Origin: Hyphomicrobiales bacterium
Lineage (GTDB): Bacteria; Pseudomonadota; Alphaproteobacteria; Rhizobiales; Rhizobiaceae
Direction: 5' to 3'
NCBI GenBank assembly: GCA_900473795.1
Contig: UCMT01000027.1
Span: forward strand, 159,316 to 223,315
Length of the DNA: 64,000 nucleotides
How positions within the stretch are numbered: the stretch's first letter is position 1; every line of letters begins with the position of its first letter. Positions 46,809-58,658 of this stretch are shown here, piece by piece. Both the position numbers and the translations under genes were made by a program. The notes beneath the pieces were generated by a model. That model made no database searches. It was not told the origin of the DNA and saw nothing but the letters and a program-made list of their open reading frames with translations.

Positions 46809-47786
46809 CTACTCGGCCGCAGCCAGCAGCTTCTTTTCCCGCGCCGCGCGCAGCCGTGCGAAGTCGTCACCGGCATGATGCGACGAGCGCGTCAGCGGGC
46901 TGGAGGCGACCATCAGGAAGCCCTTGGTATAAGCGACGGTCTCGTAGGACTTGAACTCTTCCGGCGTCACGAATTTCTCGACCTTGTGGTGCTTTCGGGT
47001 CGGCTGCAGGTACTGGCCGATCGTCAGGAAGTCGACGTCGGCGGTCCTGAGGTCGTCCATCAGTTGCAGCACTTCGTTGCGCTCTTCGCCGAGGCCGACC
47101 ATGATGCCGGACTTGGTGAACATCGTCGGATCGAGTTCCTTGACCCGCTGCAGAAGCCGGATCGAATGGAAATAGCGTGCACCGGGACGCACCGTCAGAT
47201 AGTTGCCCGGCACGGTTTCCATGTTGTGGTTGAAGACGTCGGGCTTGGCGGCAACGACGCGCTCCAGCGCGCCTGGCTTCTTCAGGAAGTCGGGCGTCAG
47301 GATCTCGATGGTCGTTGCAGGCGACGCCGAGCGGATCGCCCAGATCACCTTCTCGAAATGCTCGGCGCCACCATCGTCCAGATCGTCGCGGTCCACCGAC
47401 GTGATGACAACGTGAGAAAGGCCCATTTGCTTGACGGCCTTGGCGACGTTTTCCGGCTCGGCCATGTCGAGCGCGTTCGGCTTGCCGGTCGAGACGTTGC
47501 AGAAGGCGCAGGCGCGGGTACAGATCTCGCCCATGATCATGAAAGTGGCGTGCTTCTTGTCCCAGCACTCGCCGATATTCGGGCATCCCGCTTCCTCGCA
47601 GACGGTGACGAGCTTGTGCTCCTTCACGATCGAGCGGGTTTCCTGATAGCCCTTCGACACCGGCGCCTTGACGCGGATCCATTCCGGCTTGCGCAGCATC
47701 TCGGTATCCGGCTTGTGGGCCTTTTCCGGGTGACGAATGCGCTTGGTGTCGCTCTCGATGTTCGTGCGGTCGAGAATGGTGACCAT
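46809..47786 (-). CDS. lipA: Lipoyl synthase
   Basis: 325-residue radical-SAM enzyme inserting two sulfurs into octanoyl-lipoyl domains, such as those on PdhB and PdhC encoded upstream. It has both 4Fe-4S sites: the auxiliary cluster [12 protein letters not shown] (Cys 63, 68, 74) and the radical-[11 protein letters not shown] (Cys 89, 93, 96). GTG at 47798 opens the frame, but ATG at 47786 (MVTILDR) matches the rhizobial family start. It lies 98 bases after lpdA in the same direction and closes the pyruvate dehydrogenase set. Confidence 0.96.
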   Translation of the reverse strand: MVTILDRTNIESDTKRIRHPEKAHKPDTEMLRKPEWIRVKAPVSKGYQETRSIVKEHKLVTVCEEAGCPNIGECWDKKHATFMIMGEICTRACAFCNVSTGKPNALDMAEPENVAKAVKQMGLSHVVITSVDRDDLDDGGAEHFEKVIWAIRSASPATTIEILTPDFLKKPGALERVVAAKPDVFNHNMETVPGNYLTVRPGARYFHSIRLLQRVKELDPTMFTKSGIMVGLGEERNEVLQLMDDLRTADVDFLTIGQYLQPTRKHHKVEKFVTPEEFKSYETVAYTKGFLMVASSPLTRSSHHAGDDFARLRAAREKKLLAAAE

Positions 47787-47884
47787 CTTGGCTTTCACTT
47801 TCCTTCAGGCGCGTGTTTCGACGGCGCCCGTTCGGGCCGGAAATGCGGCTCGCCTTTTTCAAATGGAAGCGAGCCGTAACACAA

Positions 47885-49330
47885 TCAAGCGTTCAGTGCA
47901 CGCCCATAGGCGTCGAGCACGCTTTCCTTCAGCGTCTCCGAGATCGTCGGGTGCGGGAAGATCGTGTGCATCAGTTCTTCCTCGGTCGTTTCGAGGTTCA
48001 TTGCGACGACGAAGCCCTGGATCAGTTCGGTAACTTCGGCGCCGACCAGATGCGCACCGATCAGTTCGCCGGTCTTCTTGTCGAAGATGGTCTTGACCAT
48101 GCCCTGGTCTTCGCCGAGCGCGATTGCCTTGCCGTTGGCGACGAAGGGGAAGCGACCGACGCGGATGTCGCGGCCTTCGGCCTTGGCCTTGGCTTCGGTC
48201 AGTCCGACCGAGGCGACCTGCGGGTTGCAATAGGTGCAGCCCGGGATCTTCAGCTTGTCCATCGGATGCACATGCGGCAGGCCGGCGATCTTTTCGACGC
48301 AGATGACGGCTTCGTGCTCGGCCTTGTGGGCGAGCATCGGCGGACCGGCGACGTCGCCGATCGCATAGACGCCCGGGACGTTGGTCTTGCCATAGCCGTC
48401 GATGACGATGCAGCTGCGGTCGGTCTTCACGCCGAGCACTTCCAAGCCGAGGTTCTCGATATTGCCCTGAACGCCGACGGCCGAGATCAGCCGGTCGGCG
48501 GTGATCTTCTCGATCGAGCCGTCCTTCTTCTCGACATGGGCGGTTACCGAATCGGCAGCCTTCTCGACCTTGGTCACCTTGGCGTCGAGAATGATCTTCA
48601 TGCCCTGCTTGTCGAACTGCTTCTTGGCGAAGGCGGAGATTTCCGCGTCCTCGACCGGCATGACCTGCGGCAGAAGTTCGACGACCGTCACGTCGACGCC
48701 AAGCGTGCGGTAGAAGGAGGCAAACTCGATGCCAATGGCACCGGAGCCCATGACCAGCAGCGACTTCGGCATGCGGTCCGGGTTCATCGCCTCGAAATAG
48801 GTCCAGATCAGCTTGCCGTCCGGCTCGATGCCGGGCAGCGCGCGCGGCCGTGCGCCGGTCGCGATGATGATGTGCTTGGCGGTATAGGTGCCCTCGCCCA
48901 GCGTGTTCTTCGGCAGCGGTGCCTGCGGCTGGACGATCGCCTTGGTGGTCTTCGCCACGACGATCTCGTTCGGCTTGGTGAGCTTGGCCTCGCCCCAGAT
49001 AACGTCGACCTTGTTCTTTTTCATCAGGAAGCCGACGCCGCCGTTCATGCGCTCTGCAATGCCGCGCGAACGGGCGACGATCGCCTTCAGGTCCGGCGTC
49101 ACCTTGCCTTCGAGCGTCAGGCCGTAATTCTTGGCGTGTTCGGCGAGATGCAGCACCTCGGCGGAGCGCAACAGCGCCTTGGTCGGGATGCAGCCCCAGT
49201 TGGAGCAGATGCCGGCCAGGTGCTCGCGCTCGACCACGGCGGTCTTCAGGCCCAGTTGTGCGGCGCGGATCGCCGCGATGTAGCCGCCGGGGCCGGAGCC
49301 GATAACGATGACGTCGTAGGAATTTGCCAT
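47885..49330 (-). CDS. lpdA: Dihydrolipoyl dehydrogenase (E3 of pyruvate dehydrogenase)
   Basis: 481-residue flavoprotein reoxidising the lipoyl arms of E2. The FAD-binding motif is VIVIGSGPGGYIAAIRAAQL. The redox disulfide is AGICSNWGCIPTKALLRSAE (Cys 42 and 47). The NAD motif is LLVMGSGAIGIEFASFYRTLG and the second FAD motif is NVPGVYAIGDVAGPPMLAHK. The catalytic His-Glu is in the C-terminal HTIFPHPTISE. It follows the GNAT gene by 19 bases within the pdh gene set. Confidence 0.97.
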   Translation of the reverse strand: MANSYDVIVIGSGPGGYIAAIRAAQLGLKTAVVEREHLAGICSNWGCIPTKALLRSAEVLHLAEHAKNYGLTLEGKVTPDLKAIVARSRGIAERMNGGVGFLMKKNKVDVIWGEAKLTKPNEIVVAKTTKAIVQPQAPLPKNTLGEGTYTAKHIIIATGARPRALPGIEPDGKLIWTYFEAMNPDRMPKSLLVMGSGAIGIEFASFYRTLGVDVTVVELLPQVMPVEDAEISAFAKKQFDKQGMKIILDAKVTKVEKAADSVTAHVEKKDGSIEKITADRLISAVGVQGNIENLGLEVLGVKTDRSCIVIDGYGKTNVPGVYAIGDVAGPPMLAHKAEHEAVICVEKIAGLPHVHPMDKLKIPGCTYCNPQVASVGLTEAKAKAEGRDIRVGRFPFVANGKAIALGEDQGMVKTIFDKKTGELIGAHLVGAEVTELIQGFVVAMNLETTEEELMHTIFPHPTISETLKESVLDAYGRALNA

Positions 49331-49349
49331 TCTTGTTTCCTGCCTCTCC

Positions 49350-49928
49350 TTAGGTCATGTCCCGGGCCAGCAAGACCCAGTCATGCCTTTTGCTGTCCTC
49401 AAAGAGCGGCACGGCCGGAAGCCTCGCCTTCTCCACAAATCCGCTGGCGAAATAAAGCGCCTGCGCCGTCTCATTGTGGCTTTCGGTGATCAGGCTCACC
49501 TGCCTGCCCTTAGCCTTTTCGATTTCGCGGGCAAGCAGCGCTCGCCCGATACCCTTGCGGCGGTGGTGCCGGTAGACACCGAGACTGTCGACGAACCGGC
49601 TGCCGATCACAATCACCTGCAGATCCAGCAGCGGCTTGATCACGGGATGCGGCGCGACGATATCGCGAACGCTTTCCTCGAGATCGTAGCCGACCGAGAC
49701 GCCCGCGATCTCACCATCCCATTCCGCCACCGTGGCGTCCTTCCAGGTGCCGGGCTCATGGTCATTGCGCATTCTCGACCGCCCCTGCTCCATGGCGGTG
49801 TCCTTATCCCCCCGCATCACCGCTCCGTACCAGAGCCAGGTCGCGAACCCGTGCGACGCAATATCGACCAGCACCGCCAACTCGGCGGCATCGTTGCGTT
49901 CTGCCGCCCGCAGGACAAGGGCCGCCAT
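49350..49928 (-). CDS. GNAT family N-acetyltransferase
   Basis: 192-residue acetyltransferase. Motif A for acetyl-CoA is in SLGVYRHHRRKGIGRALLAR (RRxGIG), and motif B is near ESHNETAQALYFASGFVEKA. The N-terminus LVLRAAERNDAAELAVLVD starts the fold. The substrate is unknown. It begins three bases after the SGNH hydrolase stop and precedes lpdA, so it is carried in the pdh operon; some rhizobia have it and some not. Confidence 0.88.
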   Translation of the reverse strand: MAALVLRAAERNDAAELAVLVDIASHGFATWLWYGAVMRGDKDTAMEQGRSRMRNDHEPGTWKDATVAEWDGEIAGVSVGYDLEESVRDIVAPHPVIKPLLDLQVIVIGSRFVDSLGVYRHHRRKGIGRALLAREIEKAKGRQVSLITESHNETAQALYFASGFVEKARLPAVPLFEDSKRHDWVLLARDMT

Positions 49929-49931
49929 CCG

Positions 49932-50573
49932 TCAGAGACCGAGCATCATCCGGACCATCGGCTCGAGGCCGCGTCCGATGGCGCGCGTATTCTCGGCATC
50001 GAGATGAATGCCGTCGAGTGGCGTCGTTACGGCCACCGACCCGGCATCGAAGAAGCCGCATCCCTTTTCGTCGGCGAGATCGGCATAGAGCGAGGCCAGC
50101 ATCGCCGACTGCTCGATGCTGCTGGCAAACATGGCCGCAAAGGCGGCGTTCGCCGTCTCGCGGATGGCCGGTGGCGCAACGATCAGGATTTCCGGCTGGT
50201 TTTCGCTGTCGAACGACCAGGCATGATGCCGCACCAGGTCGATCAGCCGCTCCATGCCCTGCATCGCGCCCGCGGCCGTGCCGCAGATCACCGGCTTCAT
50301 GTCGTTGGTGCCGAGCAGGATGATGACGAGATCGACCGGATCGTGGCTGTGCAGGATCGTCGGCAGGATACGGGCGCCGTTCCTGTCGCAATCTGCCAAA
50401 TGATCATCAAAAGCCGTCGTGCGACCGTTTAGCCCCTCGGCAATCACGTGAACGCCGTCACCGAGCGCCTTTTGCAGGACGCTTGGCCAGCGATCCACGA
50501 GCGCATGACGGTCGCGCCCCTCGGCATCATAGCCCCAGGTCAGACTGTCACCGTAGCAGAGGACTGTTTTCAT
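49932..50573 (-). CDS. SGNH/GDSL-family hydrolase (arylesterase-like)
   Basis: 213-residue esterase. Block I is VLCYGDSLTWGY with the nucleophilic Ser; the oxyanion Gly is in EGLNGRTT and the Asn in LLGTNDMK. The catalytic Asp-x-x-His is TPLDGIHLDAENTRAIG near the C-terminus. It has no signal peptide. The longer frame begins at 50639, but ATG at 50573 starts at the conserved first strand; its ribosome-binding site is weak. It lies between pdhC and the GNAT gene, the usual rhizobial position for this esterase. Confidence 0.9.
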   Translation of the reverse strand: MKTVLCYGDSLTWGYDAEGRDRHALVDRWPSVLQKALGDGVHVIAEGLNGRTTAFDDHLADCDRNGARILPTILHSHDPVDLVIILLGTNDMKPVICGTAAGAMQGMERLIDLVRHHAWSFDSENQPEILIVAPPAIRETANAAFAAMFASSIEQSAMLASLYADLADEKGCGFFDAGSVAVTTPLDGIHLDAENTRAIGRGLEPMVRMMLGL

Positions 50574-50648
50574 CGTCACGTCACGCCTCAAACTGCATGC
50601 GCCGCAGAAATCCGGAAGGCCGGTGGCCTCCCGGATCATCCGAAATGC

Positions 50649-51989
50649 TCAGACCAGCATCCCCATCGGGTTTTCGATGTAGCGCTTGAAGGCCCCGAGC
50701 AGTTCTGCCCCGAGCGCGCCGTCGACGGCACGGTGGTCGGTCGAGAGCGTCACGGTCATGACGTTGGCGACGACCATCTGACCTTTCTTGACGACGACGC
50801 GTTCCTCGCCCGCGCCGACCGCGAGAATCGTCGCGTGCGGCGGATTGACGACGGCGGCGAAGTTCTTGACGCCCATCATGCCCATGTTGGACACGGCGGT
50901 CGTGCCGCCCTGATACTCTTCCGGCTTCAGCTTGCGGCTCTTGGCGCGGGCGCCGAGATCCTTCATCTCGTTGGAGATGGCCGACAGGCTCTTGGTCTCG
51001 GCGCTGCGGATGATCGGCGTGATCAGCCCGCCCGGGATCGACACGGCAACGCCGACATCGGCGTGCTTGTGCTTGACCATATTGGCCTCGGTCCAGGAGA
51101 CGTTGGCCTCCGGCACGTCGCGCAGGGCAAGCGCCATGGCCTTGATGACCATGTCGTTGACCGACAGCTTGTAGACCGGCTTGCCGTCCTTTTCCGGTGC
51201 CGAGGCGTTGAGCTGGGCACGCAGCGCCAAGAGCGCGTCGAGCTCGCAATCGACCGAGACGTAGAAATGCGGGATCGTCTGCTTGGATTCCTGCAGGCGC
51301 TTGGCAATCGTCTTGCGCATGCCGTCATGCGGCACGAGCTCGTAGGAGCCTTCGGCGAAGTTCTTGAGAACGGCTTCGTCGGACGGGCCCTTGGCGAGCG
51401 GTGCTGCCGCCGGTGCCGGAGCAGCAGCGGACGGAGCAGCCGCAGCGGCCGGCTTCAGACCGCCGCCGGCGACGGCCGTTTCCACGTCCTTCTTGACGAC
51501 ACGGCCGTGCGGGCCGGTGCCGGAGATGGCGGAAACGTCGATGCCGGCTTCCTTGGCGAGCCGCCGTGCGAGCGGCGACGCGAAAGTGCGGTTGTCGGAT
51601 GAAGCCGGTGCGGACACCTTGGCCGCAGCCGGCGCAGCGGCCGGAGCCGCGTCCACCTTGGCAGCCGGGGCCGCTTCCGCCTTCGGAGTTTCCGCTTTTG
51701 CCGCCGGTGCAGCGCCATTGCCCGCAGCAGCGGCCGAGACATCCTCGCCTTCAACGGCAAGGACGGCGATCACGGCATTGACCTTGACACCTTCAGTGCC
51801 GGCGGGAACGACGAGCTTGGCAACGGTGCCCTCATCGACCGCTTCGACTTCCATCGTCGCCTTGTCGGTTTCGATCTCGGCGATCACGTCGCCGGAGGAA
51901 ACCTTGTCGCCTTCCTTGACCAGCCACTTGGCGAGGTTGCCCTCTTCCATCGTGGGCGAGAGGGCCGGCATGGTGATATTGATCGGCAT
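50649..51989 (-). CDS. pdhC: Pyruvate dehydrogenase E2, dihydrolipoamide acetyltransferase
   Basis: 446-residue core of the pyruvate dehydrogenase complex. A single lipoyl domain (1-80) carries the lipoylated Lys 43 in [18 protein letters not shown] long Ala/Pro linker precedes the peripheral subunit-binding domain ([20 protein letters not shown]). The catalytic domain's HxxxD is in [13 protein letters not shown] (His 419, Asp 423). It follows pdhB by 15 bases. Confidence 0.97.
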   Translation of the reverse strand: MPINITMPALSPTMEEGNLAKWLVKEGDKVSSGDVIAEIETDKATMEVEAVDEGTVAKLVVPAGTEGVKVNAVIAVLAVEGEDVSAAAAGNGAAPAAKAETPKAEAAPAAKVDAAPAAAPAAAKVSAPASSDNRTFASPLARRLAKEAGIDVSAISGTGPHGRVVKKDVETAVAGGGLKPAAAAAPSAAAPAPAAAPLAKGPSDEAVLKNFAEGSYELVPHDGMRKTIAKRLQESKQTIPHFYVSVDCELDALLALRAQLNASAPEKDGKPVYKLSVNDMVIKAMALALRDVPEANVSWTEANMVKHKHADVGVAVSIPGGLITPIIRSAETKSLSAISNEMKDLGARAKSRKLKPEEYQGGTTAVSNMGMMGVKNFAAVVNPPHATILAVGAGEERVVVKKGQMVVANVMTVTLSTDHRAVDGALGAELLGAFKRYIENPMGMLV

Positions 51990-52004
51990 GACCTTCCCTC
52001 CCGG

Positions 52005-53375
<1,371 letters not shown>

Positions 53376-53402
53376 CGTTTCCTCACCAGGTAATTTTGAA
53401 TA

Positions 53403-53711
53403 TCAAGCCGAGTGCTTCGGCCAAACCACTGCAATAACGAGCGCGACTATCGCCACCGTGCGGGTACGCAGAATGACTAGCGCGATCTTGTCGCCGGCAT
53501 CTGCGGCTCTCTTCAACTCGCGCGACGCGGCCATCTTGGACACCATGCCGAAGAAAGGCTGAGCACGCCCCTCTTCAATTGCCTTCTGACCTAGTCGCTG
53601 CCCGTATAACGCACCAGGCAGCATCGCGACAAAAGCCAAAAGCCACATGTAGGGAAACCAACTTGCCGAAATCGTTGGCAGACTATTCCAGTAGGACAAG
53701 ATCGTTTCCAC
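53403..53711 (-). CDS. Small membrane protein encoded between pdhA and pdhB
   Basis: 102-residue protein I do not recognise. Two hydrophobic segments are visible: about 18-38 (WFPYMWLLAFVAMLPGALYG) and a C-terminal one (TRTVAIVALVIAVVWP). They flank a basic cytosolic-type loop (KMAASRELKRAADAGDKIAL). Start GTG at 53711 lies 15 bases after the pdhA stop with AAGGA about 10 bases ahead; the frame's upstream extension runs inside pdhA and is a shadow. The stop is 27 bases before pdhB, so the gene appears cotranscribed with the complex. Confidence 0.6.
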   Translation of the reverse strand: METILSYWNSLPTISASWFPYMWLLAFVAMLPGALYGQRLGQKAIEEGRAQPFFGMVSKMAASRELKRAADAGDKIALVILRTRTVAIVALVIAVVWPKHSA

Positions 53712-53725
53712 GAGGCGCCCGTCCT

Positions 53726-54787
53726 TTAAAGCAGGATGTCGGTGTAGAGCTCGGATACATCCGGCTCCGGATCGGCCTGGGCGAAATCGGCACTGTCGGC
53801 GACGATGTCGCGGACGTCCTTGTCGATTGCCTTCAGGTCGTCCTCGCTTGCCCATCCCTTTTCGAGGATGCGCGCCTTCACCTGTTCGATCGGGTCATGC
53901 TCGGACCGCATCTTCTGCACTTCGTCCTTGGAGCGATACTTCGCCGGGTCGGACATGGAGTGGCCGCGATAGCGGTAGGTCTGCATTTCAAGGATGATCG
54001 GGCCCTTGCCGGCGCGGCAATGCTCGACGGCCTCGTCACCGGCGGCCTTGACCGCGCGAACATCCATGCCATCGACCTGGAGACCCGGGATACCGAGCGC
54101 GACGCCGCGTTGGGAGAAATCATGGCCGGCCGAAGCGCGCGATACCGAGGTACCCATGGCGTAGCGGTTGTTCTCGACGATGTAGATCACCGGCAGCTTC
54201 CAGAGAGCAGCCATGTTGAAGCTCTCGTAGACCTGACCCTGGTTGGCAGCACCGTCGCCGAAATAGGCGAGCGAAACGTTGTCATTGCCGCGATAGCGGT
54301 TGGCGAAGGCGAGGCCCGTTCCGAGCGATACCTGCGCGCCGACGATGCCGTGGCCGCCGTAGAAATGCTTCTCCTTGGAGAACATGTGCATCGAGCCGCC
54401 CTTGCCGCGGGAAAGACCGCTGCGGCGACCGGTGAGCTCCGCCATGACACCGCGCGCGCTCATGCCGCAGGCCAGCATATGGCCGTGGTCACGATAGGCC
54501 GTGATGACCTGATCGCCTTCCTTCAGCGCCATCTGCATGCCAACGACGACGGCTTCCTGGCCGATGTAGAGGTGACAGAAACCACCGATGAAGCCCATGC
54601 CGTAGAGCTGGCCGGCTTTTTCCTCGAACCGGCGGATGAGAAGCATTTCGCGGTAGGCCTTCAGATCGGCATCGCGATCGAACTCGGCGACGGTACCGTT
54701 GACGAAATCCTTCTTGGCGGGCTTGGCTGTGGCGGGTTTGGCGGCTGCTTTGCGGCTGGAAACGGACGCGGTTTTTCGCGGGGCCAT
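53726..54787 (-). CDS. pdhA: Pyruvate dehydrogenase E1 alpha subunit
   Basis: 353-residue thiamine-diphosphate enzyme decarboxylating pyruvate and acetylating E2. After an Ala/Lys-rich N-terminal tail (1-25) comes the conserved RRFEEKAGQLYGMGFIGGFC. The ThDP/Mg motif is YFGDGAANQGQVYESFNMAA ending in IVENN. The loop YRYRGHSMSDPAKYRSKDE follows (the regulatory Ser loop in eukaryotes). ATG at 54787 follows GGGAGG. It is the first gene of the pdh set; its leader carries a long inverted repeat. Confidence 0.97.
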   Translation of the reverse strand: MAPRKTASVSSRKAAAKPATAKPAKKDFVNGTVAEFDRDADLKAYREMLLIRRFEEKAGQLYGMGFIGGFCHLYIGQEAVVVGMQMALKEGDQVITAYRDHGHMLACGMSARGVMAELTGRRSGLSRGKGGSMHMFSKEKHFYGGHGIVGAQVSLGTGLAFANRYRGNDNVSLAYFGDGAANQGQVYESFNMAALWKLPVIYIVENNRYAMGTSVSRASAGHDFSQRGVALGIPGLQVDGMDVRAVKAAGDEAVEHCRAGKGPIILEMQTYRYRGHSMSDPAKYRSKDEVQKMRSEHDPIEQVKARILEKGWASEDDLKAIDKDVRDIVADSADFAQADPEPDVSELYTDILL

Positions 54788-54899
54788 TCATTCCTCCCTG
54801 ATGGTTGCCTTTGCAGGTACCATAGGCAAAGAATGACGCCACAGCAATGCCATATTTGCATGGCTTATATTCTTTGTAAGTCAATGATTTTATTTGATA

Positions 54900-54934
54900 T
54901 TTTACAATTAACCGGATTTAGGTTAATTGTAAAA
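54900..54934 (-). promoter_or_regulatory. 14-bp-arm inverted repeat between ftsB and pdhA
   Basis: Perfect palindrome TTTTACAATTAACC (54900-54913), loop GGATTTA, complement at 54921-54934. It abuts the ftsB stop codon and lies 113 bases before the pdhA start. The arms are AT-rich and no T run follows, so an operator or attenuator for the pdh operon is at least as likely as a terminator of ftsB. Confidence 0.6.
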
Positions 54935-55243
54935 TCAGTGAAATATCACGATTTCGTCGGCGCGCGACATGTTCAGCCCGAAGCGAGCCTTTTCGTCCAG
55001 CATGTCGCGTTCAAGCGAACCATCGCTCAACAGCGCCACCTCTTTTTCCAGTGTTTTACGCCGCCCGGTCAGTTCATCAAGACGCGTCTGGCGCTCAACG
55101 CGCTGGCGGTCGAATTTTTCCGTTGCCTTCAGTCCGAACTCGCCATGGATGGAATGATAGCCGAAATAGGAGAGAAAGGCGACGGCGATCAGCGGCATGA
55201 CAAACCGCCCGAGCTTCCGTTTCTTATGGTGTTTGGTCCACAT
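54935..55243 (-). CDS. ftsB: FtsB-family septum formation initiator (DivIC-like)
   Basis: 102-residue bitopic division protein. A short basic cytosolic N-terminus (MWTKHHKKRKLGR) precedes one membrane segment (FVMPLIAVAFLSYFGYHSI, about 14-33). A coiled coil follows (about 40-80, with LDELTGRRKTLEKEVALL), then the conserved DEKARFGLNMSRADEIVIF. It acts with FtsL/FtsQ in the divisome. Its place between eno and pdhA is the standard alphaproteobacterial order. ATG at 55243 follows AGGG. Confidence 0.92.
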   Translation of the reverse strand: MWTKHHKKRKLGRFVMPLIAVAFLSYFGYHSIHGEFGLKATEKFDRQRVERQTRLDELTGRRKTLEKEVALLSDGSLERDMLDEKARFGLNMSRADEIVIFH

Positions 55244-55322
55244 CGATCATGCCCTGATACGCAATACCTCGGCATCCTAGCGGTCATTGATTAACCGACC
55301 GTTGACCATAACCGGCGGCAAC

Positions 55323-55356
55323 AAAAAACCCGCGTCCGTTTTCCAGACGCGGGTTT
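55323..55356 (-). terminator. Rho-independent terminator of eno
   Basis: Perfect 11-bp stem AAACCCGCGTC (55326-55336) / complement 55346-55356, 9-base loop; the minus strand then reads TTTTTTG. It lies about 22 bases after the eno stop and separates it from ftsB. Confidence 0.85.
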
Positions 55357-55378
55357 CATTCGTCAAAGGAGCGAGGGA

Positions 55379-56668
<1,290 letters not shown>

Positions 56669-56787
56669 TCAAACATGGTGGTGGACGGATGGCCCTGTCA
56701 TAATTCATGGACCGGAAATTACAATGGCGGGCGCCGGCAATTGCTCCCCTCGCCCCGACCTTCAAGAAAATTTCACAAAGGCCGCAT

Positions 56788-57627
56788 TCAGCGCTTGGCG
56801 ATCGCGTCGAAGGCAAGCAGCGTCTCGAGAAGCCGCGGCATGTCCTTCAGATGCACCATATTCGGTCCGTCGGACGGCGCGTTGTCCGGGTCCTCGTGCG
56901 TCTCGATGAAGACGCCGGCGACACCGACCGCAACCGCCGCACGGGCAAGCGTTTCGACGAATTCGCGCTGGCCGCCCGAGGAAGAGCCCTGCCCGCCCGG
57001 CTGCTGCACGGAGTGTGTTGCATCGAACACCACCGGCGCACCGAGGCCAGCCATGATCGGCAGCGAGCGCATGTCCGAGACGAGCGTGTTGTAGCCGAAG
57101 GAGGCGCCGCGCTCGCACAGCAGCACGTTCGGATTGCCGCTTTCGGTGAACTTCGCAAGCACGTTCTTCATGTCCCAAGGGGCGAGGAACTGGCCCTTCT
57201 TGACGTTGATGACACGGCCGGTCTTGGCAGCGGCCACCAAGAGGTCCGTCTGGCGGCAGAGGAAGGCCGGGATCTGCAGGATGTCGATCGTCGGCGCGAC
57301 GAGGGAGCACTGTTCCTCGGTGTGAATATCGGTCAGGACGGGAAAGCCGTATTCCTTCTTCAGATCCGCGAAGATTTCCATCGCCTTCTCAAGCCCGATG
57401 CCGCGCTTGCCGGCGATCGACGTGCGGTTGGCCTTGTCGAAGGAGGATTTGTAGACGAGGCCGATGCCGAGCGACTTGCAGAGTTCGACCATCTTGCCGG
57501 CGATCATGAAGGCATGATCGCGGCTTTCCATCTGGCACGGCCCTGCGATCAGCGACAGTTTTTGGGTGTTGGAAAACACCACCTGGCTGGCACCGCTGCC
57601 GGCCACCACATTTGCATTTGCCTGCAT
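56788..57627 (-). CDS. kdsA: 3-deoxy-8-phosphooctulonate synthase (KDO8P synthase)
   Basis: 279-residue enzyme condensing phosphoenolpyruvate and arabinose 5-phosphate, the first committed step to KDO in lipopolysaccharide. Motifs are [28 protein letters not shown] (substrate Lys/Arg), [20 protein letters not shown], and [14 protein letters not shown] with metal-ligand residues. The conserved [17 protein letters not shown] is near the end. A Cys at the position of the metal-binding Cys (LIAGPCQ) suggests the metal-dependent class. It starts two bases after the VOC gene's stop. Confidence 0.97.
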   Translation of the reverse strand: MQANANVVAGSGASQVVFSNTQKLSLIAGPCQMESRDHAFMIAGKMVELCKSLGIGLVYKSSFDKANRTSIAGKRGIGLEKAMEIFADLKKEYGFPVLTDIHTEEQCSLVAPTIDILQIPAFLCRQTDLLVAAAKTGRVINVKKGQFLAPWDMKNVLAKFTESGNPNVLLCERGASFGYNTLVSDMRSLPIMAGLGAPVVFDATHSVQQPGGQGSSSGGQREFVETLARAAVAVGVAGVFIETHEDPDNAPSDGPNMVHLKDMPRLLETLLAFDAIAKR

Positions 57628-57629
57628 GA

Positions 57630-58520
57630 TTATTCTCCGAATGCGAAAACGACACCCTGTCCCGGCGTTTCCGGAACGATCAGGCGATTGTCTTTCCTGG
57701 TGAAGGACACCGCGTTGGCAGTGAGAAGTTGCTCGGTCGCCAACAAGTCGACGACCTTGAAGACGACGGCGCGGCCGCGCAGGCCGCGAGAATGGCCCGG
57801 CGTCTTGCGATCGAAGAAGCCGGACATGCCCGCCTGGTTGAGGACGGAAATCTTGACGCCGTTGCGCGTTTCGATGTCCATGCCGAAGGAATGCGCAGAA
57901 ACCTCGCGCTCATCGACCGCTTCCTGCAGGATGTATTGGAAATCGGTGGGGTTCGGCTCGGACAGAACGACCTCGCTGAGGCCGATGACGCCGTTGGCAT
58001 GGGTTTCGAGCGCCGACCTGTCGGACGGAAGCGGCGTCACGCGCTGACAGGTAAAAAAGAAGAAATCCGGTGAACGTAGGTCAGCGGCGAAGGCAAGGCG
58101 GAAACTGCCGGTTGCCTGCGATCCGTCCGGCAGCTTCATCGGGCGGGAAAATTCCAGCATCTCGCCGGCCGAAATGCCCGCTTTGCGGAAGCGGACATCA
58201 TCGGCCGCGGCATCATCGGAGCTGAGCACGATTGCCGAGAACCCGTCATGGCCCCGGCGAAAGCGATAGGCCTGATCGCGGGCGACGAAGACGTTGCCGG
58301 CGAGCGCTGCGGCCTCGCATTCCTCGCGCTTGATGCCCAGCGGCTCGAGGTAGGTCTTGTCGGCAAGGAAGACGCAGGCGTTTTCCGTTCCGAAAGGATG
58401 AAGCGCATCGGCTGCAACGGTAAACCCGAGTTTGCCATAGCGATCACGGGCGGTCGCGAGGTCAATGACCGGCAATACGAGATGGTCGAGCAAGCGGGGG
58501 ATGCGGGACGCGGCGTTCAT
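57630..58520 (-). CDS. VOC-family (glyoxalase-like) protein
   Basis: 296-residue cytosolic protein of the glyoxalase-like VOC superfamily. It begins [20 protein letters not shown] (the His of DHLV is a typical first metal ligand). Segments [20 protein letters not shown] and [19 protein letters not shown] mark the first and second module. No further catalytic residue can be assigned with confidence; substrate unknown. It ends two bases before kdsA, so it is the leading gene of that transcript, an uncommon partner. Confidence 0.82.
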   Translation of the reverse strand: MNAASRIPRLLDHLVLPVIDLATARDRYGKLGFTVAADALHPFGTENACVFLADKTYLEPLGIKREECEAAALAGNVFVARDQAYRFRRGHDGFSAIVLSSDDAAADDVRFRKAGISAGEMLEFSRPMKLPDGSQATGSFRLAFAADLRSPDFFFFTCQRVTPLPSDRSALETHANGVIGLSEVVLSEPNPTDFQYILQEAVDEREVSAHSFGMDIETRNGVKISVLNQAGMSGFFDRKTPGHSRGLRGRAVVFKVVDLLATEQLLTANAVSFTRKDNRLIVPETPGQGVVFAFGE

Positions 58521-58613
58521 GGAATTCCCTGAAACTGGTCGGTGGCTGGTGCTTTGCCCGTTTTGACCGTCGATTTCAAGGAAATGTTGAATTGTGTGCT
58601 GTTGCAGTCGCCA

Positions 58614-58649
58614 CTGCGTGGCCCGGCTTGGAAATGGCGGGCCACGCAG
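58614..58649 (-). terminator. Hairpin downstream of the SDR pair (probable terminator)
   Basis: Perfect 12-bp stem CTGCGTGGCCCG (58614-58625) / complement 58638-58649, with a 12-base loop, 10 bases after the stop of the last SDR gene. No T run follows on either strand, so efficiency is uncertain. Confidence 0.5.
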
Positions 58650-58658
58650 AACGCCGGT

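Noticed and set aside
54904..54925. TTAA...TTAA as a CtrA site near ftsB/pdhA
   Set aside because: The gap between the TTAA elements is 11 bases rather than 7, and the sequence is better explained by the longer inverted repeat.
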